Below, piece by piece: positions 24,953 to 32,104 of a stretch of DNA of 34,690 nt. The notes beneath the pieces are model-generated. The model was not told the DNA's origin. It worked only from the letters and a program-made list of their open reading frames with translations, and made no database searches. The stretch lies in NCBI GenBank assembly GCA_036504595.1, contig DASXUX010000102.1, positions 1 to 34,690 of the forward strand, read 5' to 3'. Both the position numbers and the translations under genes were made by a program. Source of the DNA: DASXUX01 sp036504595. Lineage in GTDB: Bacteria; Planctomycetota; SZUA-567; H5-PLA8. Within the stretch, counting starts at the first letter, position 1; every line of letters begins with the position of its first letter.

Positions 24953-25342
24953 CTACCAGATCTGAAGAGACAGCCCGTCAACTGCCTTGAAATGAGCATC
25001 ACGAGTCGCTAACGGAAGCGCGTGCTGTCGTGCAACGGCGGCGATCCAGATGTCATTATCGGGGATAGGCGTGGCCTTGCGGCGCAACTCCTGCTTGATT
25101 TCGCCGTAGTTGCGGGCGATGTCGAGATCACAATCCAGCACCGTCCACGACTTCACATGCTGCTCAATTCGCGAGATGTTCTTGTCTGCGTTAGCGGAGC
25201 CTCTTGCGCCGTAGTAAAGTTCGCCAAGAACAGTAACAGAAACCACCACGTTTTCATACGTGCGCAGTTTTTCGAGGACTATCGCGTCGTTCGCCCACGC
25301 CGCAATGACGATGTTGGTGTCGAGAAGAATATCACCAGCCAT
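24953..25342 (-). CDS. vapC: VapC-type PIN-domain toxin ribonuclease
   Basis: This 129-residue PIN domain shows ILLDTNIVIAAW at the start (first acidic residue), SVTVLGELYYGA (Glu of the second site), and PDNDIWIAAVA then ATRDAHF (later acidic residues), all expected metal ligands. VapC toxins cleave tRNA or rRNA and are held inactive by their antitoxin. Its ATG overlaps the end of the upstream antitoxin ORF by 11 bases, typical of a translationally coupled pair. The neighbouring LolCD genes are unrelated. Confidence 0.9.
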   Translation of the reverse strand: MAGDILLDTNIVIAAWANDAIVLEKLRTYENVVVSVTVLGELYYGARGSANADKNISRIEQHVKSWTVLDCDLDIARNYGEIKQELRRKATPIPDNDIWIAAVARQHALPLATRDAHFKAVDGLSLQIW

Positions 25343-25559
25343 TGGAATCTATTTTCTCACACCCGTCCTCTATCACGCGCTCCATCTCTTTCAGTTCGTG
25401 AGCGGGAATGTCCGGCCGAGATCGGAGGAAATGCTCCACAGGAACGCCGAGTGGATTTTTGTGCGCTAGGCGCTTCGCGAACGCGAGGACGCGGCGCTGC
25501 TCATCTTCACTTAATGTTTGAGTTTGCGCTGTGATCTGCCGAACAATGGCATCATTCAT
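25332..25559 (-). CDS. Antitoxin partner of the PIN toxin (VapB-like)
   Basis: The ATG at 25557-25559 (MNDAIVRQITAQTQTLSEDE) has GAGGA upstream and gives 75 residues. The frame extends far upstream into lysS antisense, which is not coding. Helical, charged N- and C-terminal parts, small size and the 11-base overlap with vapC support the antitoxin call. The N-terminal AbrB-like fold is not obvious, so the antitoxin subfamily is unsure. The pair would bind its own promoter. Confidence 0.8.
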   Translation of the reverse strand: MNDAIVRQITAQTQTLSEDEQRRVLAFAKRLAHKNPLGVPVEHFLRSRPDIPAHELKEMERVIEDGCEKIDSNGW

Positions 25560-25578
25560 ATCGTTGTCCTCACTTGGA

Positions 25579-25606
25579 ATAATAAACCACAGCGAATGGA
25601 TTGCAA
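25579..25606 (-). promoter_or_regulatory. Predicted vapBC promoter
   Basis: On the minus strand TTGCAA (25601-25606) and TATTAT (25579-25584) are 16 bases apart, 19 bases before the antitoxin ATG. The leader would be very short, fitting an autoregulated toxin-antitoxin pair. Confidence 0.5.
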
Positions 25607-25647
25607 CGGGGCTCTGAACTCCGTAAACCGCCCCAGACTGTTGTCGA

Positions 25648-25675
25648 TTGACGCCCACGATATTTCGCATATCTT
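25648..25675 (+). promoter_or_regulatory. Predicted lysS promoter
   Basis: TTGACG (25648-25653) and TATCTT (25670-25675) stand 16 bases apart, 53 bases before the lysS ATG, divergent from the vapBC promoter. Confidence 0.45.
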
Positions 25676-25728
25676 TTCGTATTGGCGGCCGGGTTTCGGC
25701 TGCCTTTTTGTTTGGAAGGAATCGTGTT

Positions 25729-27756
25729 ATGGCTCTGCTGGAAGACCTCGAAGCACTGCGCAACGAAGCGGGCGCTGCATTCGCAGCCGCCAACGACAAA
25801 GCGGCGCTCGAAGCCGCGCGCGTTGGTTTTCTCGGCACGCGCGGACGTGTGAAGGCGCTGCTGGGGCGAATGGGCGAGATCCCCAAGGAGCAGAAGCCGC
25901 TGGTCGGCAAACGCGCCAACGAGATCAATAAGGAGATTGAAGCGCTCTTTGAAACCGCCAAGGTGCGCATCGAATCCGGGGCTAGTGCTTCTACTGGCTT
26001 GTCCAGCAGTGCATCAGCCGCTCCCACCAGCCTGGAGGCTCTGCGCGAGGAGCGCCGCACAAAGCTGGCGCTCTATCGGGAGCGCACCGGCGAAACGGGC
26101 TGGGGGCAGCGCTTCCCCGATGCGGCGAGCGGAAAGTCGCTGACTTCGGTCGAAGAACTTCGCGAGATCATGGCGAAACTCGATCCGGCCACGAACACCG
26201 ACGCGAAAGCCGCTCCAGATGAATTCTGCTTGGCGGCGCGGGTGGTTTTGCGGCGCGATCAGTCGAAGAAACTGATCTTTCTGACGGTGCAGGATCAAAC
26301 CGGCTCGATCCAAGTGGCGCTGTGGAATGCGATGCTGGATGAAAAGCGGCTGGCGGATCTGCGCGACACGCTCGACCTGTGGGACATCGTGGGCCTTAGC
26401 GGAAAGCTGGCCTTCACGCAAAAGGGCGAACCCACGCTGTGGGCGACCAGCGCGCGCATCCTGAGTAAGTGCATGCAGCCGCCGCCGGATAAGCACCACG
26501 GCATCCACGACAAGGAGATCCGCTACCGGCAGCGCTATCTCGATATGATCTCGGAGCCCCAGTCGCGCAATACGTTTGTGCTGCGCGCGCGCGCCGTTGC
26601 ACGACTGCGGCGCTATCTGGACGAGCGCGGATTCCTGGAAATGGAAACGCCGGTGCTCCAGACGATCCCCGGCGGCGCGGCGGCGCGGCCGTTCGAGACG
26701 AAGCTGAACGCGCTGGACATCAAAATGTACATGCGCATCGCGACGGAGATTCCGCTGAAGAAACTGTTGGTCGGCGGACTGGACAGAGTCTATGAACTCG
26801 GGCGCATCTTCCGAAATGAAGGGATCGACGCGCGGCACAATCCCGAATTCACGACGGCCGAAATCTACCAGGCTTTTGGCGATCTGCGCGACATGATGAC
26901 GCTGACGGAAGGCGCGGTCAGCACGCTCGCGCAGGAGCTGACGGGGTCAACGACGGTGACGTGGCGTGGGCAGAAACTCGAACTGGGCCTGCGTGAACTG
27001 GACGCGTTCAGCTTTAAGGCGCGGGGACTTCCGCCGGGCACCAAAGGCTGGCCGTGTCTCGATTACTGCGCGCTGCTCCAACAGCACGCCGGCGTAGCCG
27101 CGGACGACGTTGCTGGCCTGGACGCCAAGCTGAAAGAGAAGGGGGCCGATCCGGCGGGCCTCACGCTGGTGGACAAGATCGACGGCGTGTTCAGCGCATT
27201 CTGCGAGCCGCACTTGAAAGACGCGTGTTTCATCATCAACCAGCCGGTCGAAATGAGCCCGCTCTGCCGCGCGCACCCGGACAATCCGAAACTCGCGGAC
27301 CGGTTTGAGGCCTTCGCGGCGAGCATGGAAATCGCCAACGCGTATACGGAGCTCAATGATCCGGTGGAGCAGCGCAAGCGCCTGGTCGAACAGGCGAATG
27401 AAGTTGGCGTCGAGAAACTTGCGGCGCTGAAGGTGCTGGACCGCGAATCGACCGCTGTGCCGGTCAACGAACTGGTCGATGCCGTTCAGCACATCCCCAA
27501 AGATGACCTGAAGCGCATGATCGCAGAGGAGCACGCGGACAAGCTTATCGACGAGGACTTCCTCTGCGCGCTGGAACACGGCATGCCGCCGGCCGGCGGG
27601 TTGGGCATCGGCATTGACCGCGTGATCATGCTTCTGACGGGCTCGGATTCCATCCGCGACGTGATCCCGTTCCCGTTGATGAGGCCCCAGGCAACAACGA
27701 ACGTCGAACGTCGAACGTCGAACAAGGAGGAAGCCAGCAAGAAGGAAGACGCATAG
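25729..27756 (+). CDS. lysS: Lysyl-tRNA synthetase (class II) with extra PheS-like N-terminal domain
   Basis: The ATG at 25729 has GGAAGGA upstream; an earlier in-frame ATG gives an implausible extension. From about residue 100 this is LysRS: the OB-fold anticodon domain (FLTVQDQTGSIQVALWN), motif 1 (RYRQRYLDMI, ERGFLEMETPVLQ), IPGGAAARPFETKLNALD, motif 2 (ELGRIFRNEGIDARHNPEFT), EMSPLCRAHPDNP, and motif 3 (GMPPAGGLGIGIDRVIMLL). Residues 1-85 instead match the coiled-coil tRNA-binding arm of PheS (LEAARVGFLGTRGRVKALL, then PLVGKRANEINKEIEALF), joined by a Ser/Ala linker. There is an insert of about 35 residues before LIDEDFL. At 675 residues it exceeds the usual 490-510. The last 25 residues are encoded partly by AACGTCG repeats. 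Confidence 0.92.
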   Translation: MALLEDLEALRNEAGAAFAAANDKAALEAARVGFLGTRGRVKALLGRMGEIPKEQKPLVGKRANEINKEIEALFETAKVRIESGASASTGLSSSASAAPTSLEALREERRTKLALYRERTGETGWGQRFPDAASGKSLTSVEELREIMAKLDPATNTDAKAAPDEFCLAARVVLRRDQSKKLIFLTVQDQTGSIQVALWNAMLDEKRLADLRDTLDLWDIVGLSGKLAFTQKGEPTLWATSARILSKCMQPPPDKHHGIHDKEIRYRQRYLDMISEPQSRNTFVLRARAVARLRRYLDERGFLEMETPVLQTIPGGAAARPFETKLNALDIKMYMRIATEIPLKKLLVGGLDRVYELGRIFRNEGIDARHNPEFTTAEIYQAFGDLRDMMTLTEGAVSTLAQELTGSTTVTWRGQKLELGLRELDAFSFKARGLPPGTKGWPCLDYCALLQQHAGVAADDVAGLDAKLKEKGADPAGLTLVDKIDGVFSAFCEPHLKDACFIINQPVEMSPLCRAHPDNPKLADRFEAFAASMEIANAYTELNDPVEQRKRLVEQANEVGVEKLAALKVLDRESTAVPVNELVDAVQHIPKDDLKRMIAEEHADKLIDEDFLCALEHGMPPAGGLGIGIDRVIMLLTGSDSIRDVIPFPLMRPQATTNVERRTSNKEEASKKEDA

Positions 27757-27797
27757 ACGAGAAGCCGCGTTCGTTGTTCGTCGTTCGTAGTTCGAGA
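27693..27797. repeat. AACGTCG heptamer arrays in inverted orientation at the lysS 3' end
   Basis: AACAACG, three AACGTCG and AACAAGG (27693-27727) are translated as part of the LysRS tail (TTNVERRTSNKE). After the stop, the inverted arm (TTCGTTG, TTCGTCG, TTCGTAG, TTCGAGA) lies at 27770-27797, ending 9 bp before the cmk ATG. The mRNA could fold the two arms together across the lysS stop. Confidence 0.88.
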
Positions 27798-27806
27798 GGC
27801 ATTTGC

Positions 27807-28625
27807 ATGCAAGATCGAGTCATCGCCATCGACGGTCCCGCGGGCAGCGGGAAGTCCACTGCCGCGCGGCGACTGGCTGAAGCGCTGGGCTTCACGCATC
27901 TGAACACGGGTGCGATGTACCGGGCGGTCGCGTTTCTGGCGCAGGAGAACGGCGTCGAATTGACGGATGAAGCGCGCGTCGCCGATGTGGCAAAGGCCAT
28001 GCGCTTTGAATACCGCATCGTGGTAGCGCCGGCCTCTGTGCCGGCCGGGGAGCATAATGCGGGCGTCTCGTCAGCTTCCCCCTCACCCCTAACCCCTCTC
28101 CCTCGCGGGGGAGAGGGGGACCAGAGGGCCGGCATGGAGGCCGGCACCACCGGCACGCAGCGTTTCATCGTCAACGATCAGGACCGCACGCATGAGCTCT
28201 TCACGGCGGCGCTGACGGGGCAACTGAAGCCGGTCGTGAACAATCCGGCGGTGCGGCAGGTGCTGGTCGGAAAAATGCGCGAGGCTGCGCGCGCCTTTCT
28301 GGCGACGGGTGCCAGAGGCATTGTGATGGAAGGACGCGACATCGGCACGGTCGTGTTCCCGGACGCGCCGGTGAAGTTCTACATCCACGCCAGTCTGGAA
28401 GCCCGGACCGAGCGGCGCGCGAGGGAACTGCTTGCGCGCAAGGAACTCATCGACATCGATGGGCTGCGGCGCCAGATTCAAAAGCGCGATGAAGTGGACA
28501 TGGGGCGCGCCGTCGGTCCGCTGGCCAAAGCCGCCGACGCCATCGACGTCGATACGACGAACCTGGATGAAGAGGCGACGCTACAACATCTCCTGAGCGA
28601 AGTGCGTAAACGAGGGCTGGCGTAG
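27807..28625 (+). CDS. cmk: Cytidylate kinase with in-frame repeat insertion
   Basis: The ATG at 27807 has GAGAGG upstream. Cmk phosphorylates CMP/dCMP. The P-loop GPAGSGKST, NTGAMYRA, EGRDIGTVVFPDA and the C-terminal RARELLARKELIDIDGLRRQ and RDEVDMGR motifs are all present. The family is usually about 220-230 residues; this one is 272. The excess is at residues about 73-117, between FEYRI and RFIVNDQDRTHE, where Pro/Gly/Ser-rich sequence is encoded by nested palindromic repeats (28023-28150). The insert falls in the NMP-binding region, where length varies. It closely follows lysS. The gene is probably functional because the frame is kept throughout. Confidence 0.9.
   Translation: MQDRVIAIDGPAGSGKSTAARRLAEALGFTHLNTGAMYRAVAFLAQENGVELTDEARVADVAKAMRFEYRIVVAPASVPAGEHNAGVSSASPSPLTPLPRGGEGDQRAGMEAGTTGTQRFIVNDQDRTHELFTAALTGQLKPVVNNPAVRQVLVGKMREAARAFLATGARGIVMEGRDIGTVVFPDAPVKFYIHASLEARTERRARELLARKELIDIDGLRRQIQKRDEVDMGRAVGPLAKAADAIDVDTTNLDEEATLQHLLSEVRKRGLA
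28023..28150 (+). repeat. Nested palindromic repeat inserted inside cmk
   Basis: Outer arms (GCCGGCCTCTGTGCCGGCC at 28029-28047 and GGCCGGCATGGAGGCCGGC at 28127-28145) are near-perfect inverted copies. Between them CCCCTCTCCC (28093-28102) and GGGAGAGGGG (28109-28118) form another perfect 10-bp stem. The left arm is nearly the same as the element at 20561. The structure suggests one repeat inserted into another. Confidence 0.85.
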
Positions 28626-28667
28626 TTCCCTAGCCTGAACCGGACAGGACGAAATCTGCATCCGAAT

Positions 28668-28761
28668 GATGAATGATGAATGCGGAATGATGAATATGGC
28701 TGCAGCGGCGCAAGGCCCGGCGCCATATACCGAATTCCGCATTCATCATTCCTCATTCATC
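28668..28761. repeat. GATGAAT/ATTCATC heptamer arrays between cmk and the SGNH hydrolase
   Basis: Four units (two GATGAAT, GCGGAAT, GATGAAT) at 28668-28695 face ATTCCGC, ATTCATC, ATTCCTC, ATTCATC at 28734-28761. The genes converge here and each 3' side carries the array in its own sense. The heptamers match those at 22775-22809, the only array unit found at two loci. The 38-bp spacer ends could form a long hairpin and may end transcription. Confidence 0.88.
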
Positions 28762-28816
28762 ATTTCTTCGAGTTTCAAAACTCTTGTCCAAAAAGCACCA
28801 GATCCACGCACGAGGG

Positions 28817-29683
28817 CTACTGCTGTTTCAGCATCGACTCCACGGCTTTGGCTACGGCATCGTTGAGGAGCTCGGGCAGGGGGCGTTTCTGCTGCGCGGC
28901 GTAGGCGTTGAGCTGCTGGAACTGGCGAATGCTGATCCTCGCCTTGCCGACGGTCTCCATTGCGTTGGGAGTGTCCAGCCACTTGTCCCGCGCCTTCTTG
29001 AGCTGCTCCTCGTTCAGTCCGAAGCTCTTCAGGATGCCTGCGGCCATCATCATGTCGCCCAGCGGGTTCATGTGGACGCCGTCGCCCGTCAATGTGTTGT
29101 TCTTGGGATTGGCACCCATCTGCTTCAGCGTTTCCTGCATGTCGGCATTCAGATCGGCCAAAGCGCACTTCTTCTCTTTGGCCAGTTCGCGGAGAAAGTC
29201 ATTGTAGGCGACGAGCTTCTGGTTGTTGGGATTGGCCTGGTCCTCCCCGATCATCGTCGAGGTGAGAATCACGACCTTGATTCCGGCGGCCATCGCCTTG
29301 TCCACTATTTCGGTGATGTTCTTCTTGTACGCGTCCAACGGCACGCCGTTGGCGCCGTGCCAGACGTCGTTGACGCCGCAGCTCAGCGTCATCCACTCTG
29401 GCTTCTTCGAAAGCACGTCGTGGTCGAGGCGCGCCAGCATCTGGTTGGACTTGTGCCCACTGACGCCCGCGCCGATGGGCGCCGCGCTGACGCCGTTGGC
29501 TTCCAATCCGCTGATCACCAGCCGGCAGTAGCCCGTGGGCGAACCCATTCCGCCCGCGGTGATGGAGTCGCCGAGGAAAGCGATCTTCTCGCCGCTTTTG
29601 ACGGAGATATCCTGCGCGAAGGCAAACGTTGCGAAAAGGCAGAACCCAGCCACGATCCCGACCCGTTGTGTCCGATTGCTCAT
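28817..29683 (-). CDS. Secreted SGNH/GDSL-family hydrolase
   Basis: The ATG at 29681-29683 has GGAGG 4-5 bases upstream; the frame extends 17 codons more without support. The 288-residue protein has a signal peptide (GIVAGFCLFATFAFAQ), then SGNH blocks: FLGDSIT (nucleophile Ser), the block II Gly near GAGVSGHK, SCGVNDV (block III Asn), and DGVHMN (Asp and His). Such enzymes are esterases or carbohydrate deacetylases acting outside the cytoplasm. The C-terminal 80 residues are helical and of unknown role. The carbohydrate-active neighbours fit a deacetylase, but the substrate is not visible. Confidence 0.87.
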   Translation of the reverse strand: MSNRTQRVGIVAGFCLFATFAFAQDISVKSGEKIAFLGDSITAGGMGSPTGYCRLVISGLEANGVSAAPIGAGVSGHKSNQMLARLDHDVLSKKPEWMTLSCGVNDVWHGANGVPLDAYKKNITEIVDKAMAAGIKVVILTSTMIGEDQANPNNQKLVAYNDFLRELAKEKKCALADLNADMQETLKQMGANPKNNTLTGDGVHMNPLGDMMMAAGILKSFGLNEEQLKKARDKWLDTPNAMETVGKARISIRQFQQLNAYAAQQKRPLPELLNDAVAKAVESMLKQQ

Positions 29684-29855
29684 GTTTCCTCCATGACCAT
29701 GAATACTGTACGTCCGATTGGCTTGCCCTTTCACCGTGCGGCAGCGCTCCCATCTCTATGTAAACCGATGCGAACGCCGCGTATCGGTGTTATCGCGCGA
29801 AACTTCGGACTGCGGCCGGCGGGAAGCTCTGTTTCTTGCCGAAAAATGAACGGTT

Positions 29856-30797
29856 TCAGCGTGCCAGTTTCCAGATCAAGCGCGCGGCCACACGGGCCGT
29901 ACGCTGATCGATGTCGTATGCGGGATTCAGCTCGACGATATCGGCGGAGCGCAGCTTGCGTGAGGCGAGCAGGTCATCGACAAGAGCCTCAATGACCGCA
30001 AGTTCGACGCCCCGTGCGGCTGGCGCGGAGACTCCTGGCGCGACGGCGGCCGGGAGCACGTCGAGATCCAGACTCATGTAGATCCAATCGACCTGTGCGA
30101 CGAAATGCGAAAGCTGGGCGCGGACGGCTGCGAGCCGATCGAGGCGCAGCGAATCATCGGTTAGCCACCACGCGCCAAGCTGCCGCGCTTTCCCGAACAG
30201 CGCCGCCGTATTGGCGCACTCGGCGATGCCCAGGCAAGCATAATGGAAGGGCCACCCGCGAGCGGCGCAGTCTTCGGCAATCTGGCGGAAGGGCGTTCCG
30301 GAACTAGCCTGAGGCGACGAGCGCAGATCGAAATGTGCATCGAAATTGATCACGCCGATGACCGGTGTTGAAACCTGGATGGCCGCCTCCGGCGCAAGCC
30401 CTTGCCAGTTTCCGAACGCGGTGCCGTGGCCACCGCCCAATACGACAGGCAAGTGTCCGCTGGCGAGCAGTGCGGCGACGTGGCGCCCAAGCTCGGCTTG
30501 CGCGGCTTCCAAGTCGTCATTCACGCACACGACGTCGCCGGCATCGAACACCGGCCGGCTCGAATGCCAAGCCAGGTTTGCCAGCGATTGACGGATGGCC
30601 GCCGGTCCGGCCGCGGCGCCGGCCCGGCCTTTGTTGCGCACGACATCGGCATCGCAGGCGAAGCCGAGCAGCGCCAAACCCGGCTCGGTGGGGCCGGCAG
30701 GCAAGGCGCGCACGCGCTGATGCCACCGGATGGCATGGGGGCCCTCCTCGGCGTCCACGCGGCCGTGCCAAAGCGCCGCGTCAGGCGGACGAAACAT
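29856..30797 (-). CDS. hutG: Formimidoylglutamase (ureohydrolase family)
   Basis: The 313-residue protein has the arginase/agmatinase metal motifs GGGHGTAFG, NFDAHFDLR and SLDLDVLPAAVAPG, with the HutG-type sequence NKGRAGAAAGP near residue 55. HutG hydrolyses N-formimidoyl-glutamate to glutamate and formamide, the last step of one histidine-degradation route. Its start overlaps the end of hutI by 17 bases, so the two are translated together. Context makes formimidoylglutamase much more likely than agmatinase. Confidence 0.92.
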   Translation of the reverse strand: MFRPPDAALWHGRVDAEEGPHAIRWHQRVRALPAGPTEPGLALLGFACDADVVRNKGRAGAAAGPAAIRQSLANLAWHSSRPVFDAGDVVCVNDDLEAAQAELGRHVAALLASGHLPVVLGGGHGTAFGNWQGLAPEAAIQVSTPVIGVINFDAHFDLRSSPQASSGTPFRQIAEDCAARGWPFHYACLGIAECANTAALFGKARQLGAWWLTDDSLRLDRLAAVRAQLSHFVAQVDWIYMSLDLDVLPAAVAPGVSAPAARGVELAVIEALVDDLLASRKLRSADIVELNPAYDIDQRTARVAARLIWKLAR

Positions 30798-32016
30798 GGG
30801 TGACCTTTCCGCCGAAGACGCGCAGCCGCAGGGGGCGGTACCCGAGATGGTAGGCCAGTTCCGCCGGCTGGTTGATCGCCCACAAGGCTAAGTGTGCCTC
30901 CTTGCCCACGGTCAGCGTGCCGGTCTGATCCAGAATACCCAACGCACGGGCGGCGTGCCGGGTAGTGCCGGCAAGCGCCTCGGCGGGAGTCAGTCCAAAC
31001 AACGTGCACGCCATGTTCATCGCCAAGGGGAGCGAAGTCAGCGGGGATGTTCCTGGATTGCAGTCGGTCGCGACCGCCATGGGGACACCGGCCGCACGCA
31101 GTTCGCTGATCGGCGGACGTTTGGACTGCCGCAGGAAATAGGATGCACCGGGCAGCAGCACGGCTACGGTTCCGGCTCGCGCAAGTGCCTCGATTCCTGC
31201 CGGCGAGAGCCATTCCAGATGGTCGGCGGACAACCCGCGAAAATCGGCAACAAGCGCCGCGCCGCCCTGATCAGAGAGCTGTTCGGCGTGCAGCTTCACT
31301 GGCAAGCCGAGCCTCTGCGCCGCAGCGAACAAACGCCGGGTCTGCGCCGGAGAAAAACCGATCGTTTCGCAGAACGCGTCCACGGCATCAATCAGGCTCT
31401 CGGTATGTAAGACCGGCAGGAGTTCGGCAATCACCAAATCCAAGTACTCGTCCGGCCGTCCGGCGAATTCCGGCGGCAGCGTATGAGCCCCCAGAAAAGT
31501 TGTGACGACGCGCACGGGCCGGACCTTTTCCATTTGCCGAGCGACGCGCAGCATCTTGCGCTCGCAGGCCAGATTCAGGCCGTAACCGGATTTCACTTCG
31601 ACGGTCGTCAGACCAGCAGCGAGCAGTTCGTCAAGGCGGGGCAGACTGGCCGCGAGAAGCTGATCTTCAGTGGCTTCGCGAGTGGCGGCTACCGTCGCGA
31701 GAATGCCGCCGCCGGCACGCGCGATTTCCTCATAGCTGGCGCCCTGCAGACGTTGTTCGAATTCGGCCACACGGTTGCCCGCGTAAACCAAGTGTGTGTG
31801 ACAGTCGATCAGGCCGGGAGTCAGGCACCCGCCTTCGCCGTCGATCTCGCGCGCCGCACTTATGCTCGCTGGCAAATCTTGCTCAGGCCCCAGCCAGGAA
31901 ATCCGTGCGCCAGAAACCGCCAGCGCACCCTTCCGGATCGTGCCGTACGCGTCGGCGGCGCTGGCGGACTCCAGCGTGGCCAGTTGCACGTTTCGGATCA
32001 ATAGGTCTGCGTGCAT
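30781..32016 (-). CDS. hutI: Imidazolonepropionase
   Basis: The ATG at 32014-32016 (MHADLLIRNVQLATLESASA) has GAGGTG upstream; the frame runs 54 codons further up through repeat sequence and is not coding there. This 411-residue amidohydrolase has PGLIDCHTHLVYAG, TVEVKSGYGLN, LHAEQLSDQGG and ATDCNPGTSP, the metal and substrate residues of HutI. It opens the imidazolone ring to give N-formimidoyl-glutamate. It lies between hutU and hutG on one strand, with a heptamer array in the 85-bp hutU-hutI spacer. Confidence 0.95.
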   Translation of the reverse strand: MHADLLIRNVQLATLESASAADAYGTIRKGALAVSGARISWLGPEQDLPASISAAREIDGEGGCLTPGLIDCHTHLVYAGNRVAEFEQRLQGASYEEIARAGGGILATVAATREATEDQLLAASLPRLDELLAAGLTTVEVKSGYGLNLACERKMLRVARQMEKVRPVRVVTTFLGAHTLPPEFAGRPDEYLDLVIAELLPVLHTESLIDAVDAFCETIGFSPAQTRRLFAAAQRLGLPVKLHAEQLSDQGGAALVADFRGLSADHLEWLSPAGIEALARAGTVAVLLPGASYFLRQSKRPPISELRAAGVPMAVATDCNPGTSPLTSLPLAMNMACTLFGLTPAEALAGTTRHAARALGILDQTGTLTVGKEAHLALWAINQPAELAYHLGYRPLRLRVFGGKVTHVSSA

Positions 32017-32025
32017 GGGCACCTC

Positions 32026-32104
32026 AGTCTGGAGTCCTAGAGTCTGGAGTCTGGAGTCTGAATGTCCGCAGCGACTTTGGTGTAGACTCCGGACTCCAGA
32101 CTCA
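32026..32104. repeat. AGTCTGG heptamer arrays in inverted orientation at the hutU 3' end
   Basis: AGTCTGG-type units at 32026-32061 face AGACTCC, GGACTCC, AGACTCA at 32084-32104; the hutU stop lies inside the last unit. The hutU-hutI mRNA could fold a hairpin between the two genes, just before the hutI ribosome site. This may set relative expression in the operon. Confidence 0.88.

Noticed and set aside
25648..25728. Upstream extension of LysRS
   Set aside because: The 27 extra codons overlap the predicted promoter and have no ribosome site; the ATG at 25729 has one.
13586..32104. Heptamer arrays as CRISPR arrays
   Set aside because: Units are 7-9 bp, directly tandem, without unique spacers, and no cas gene is present.
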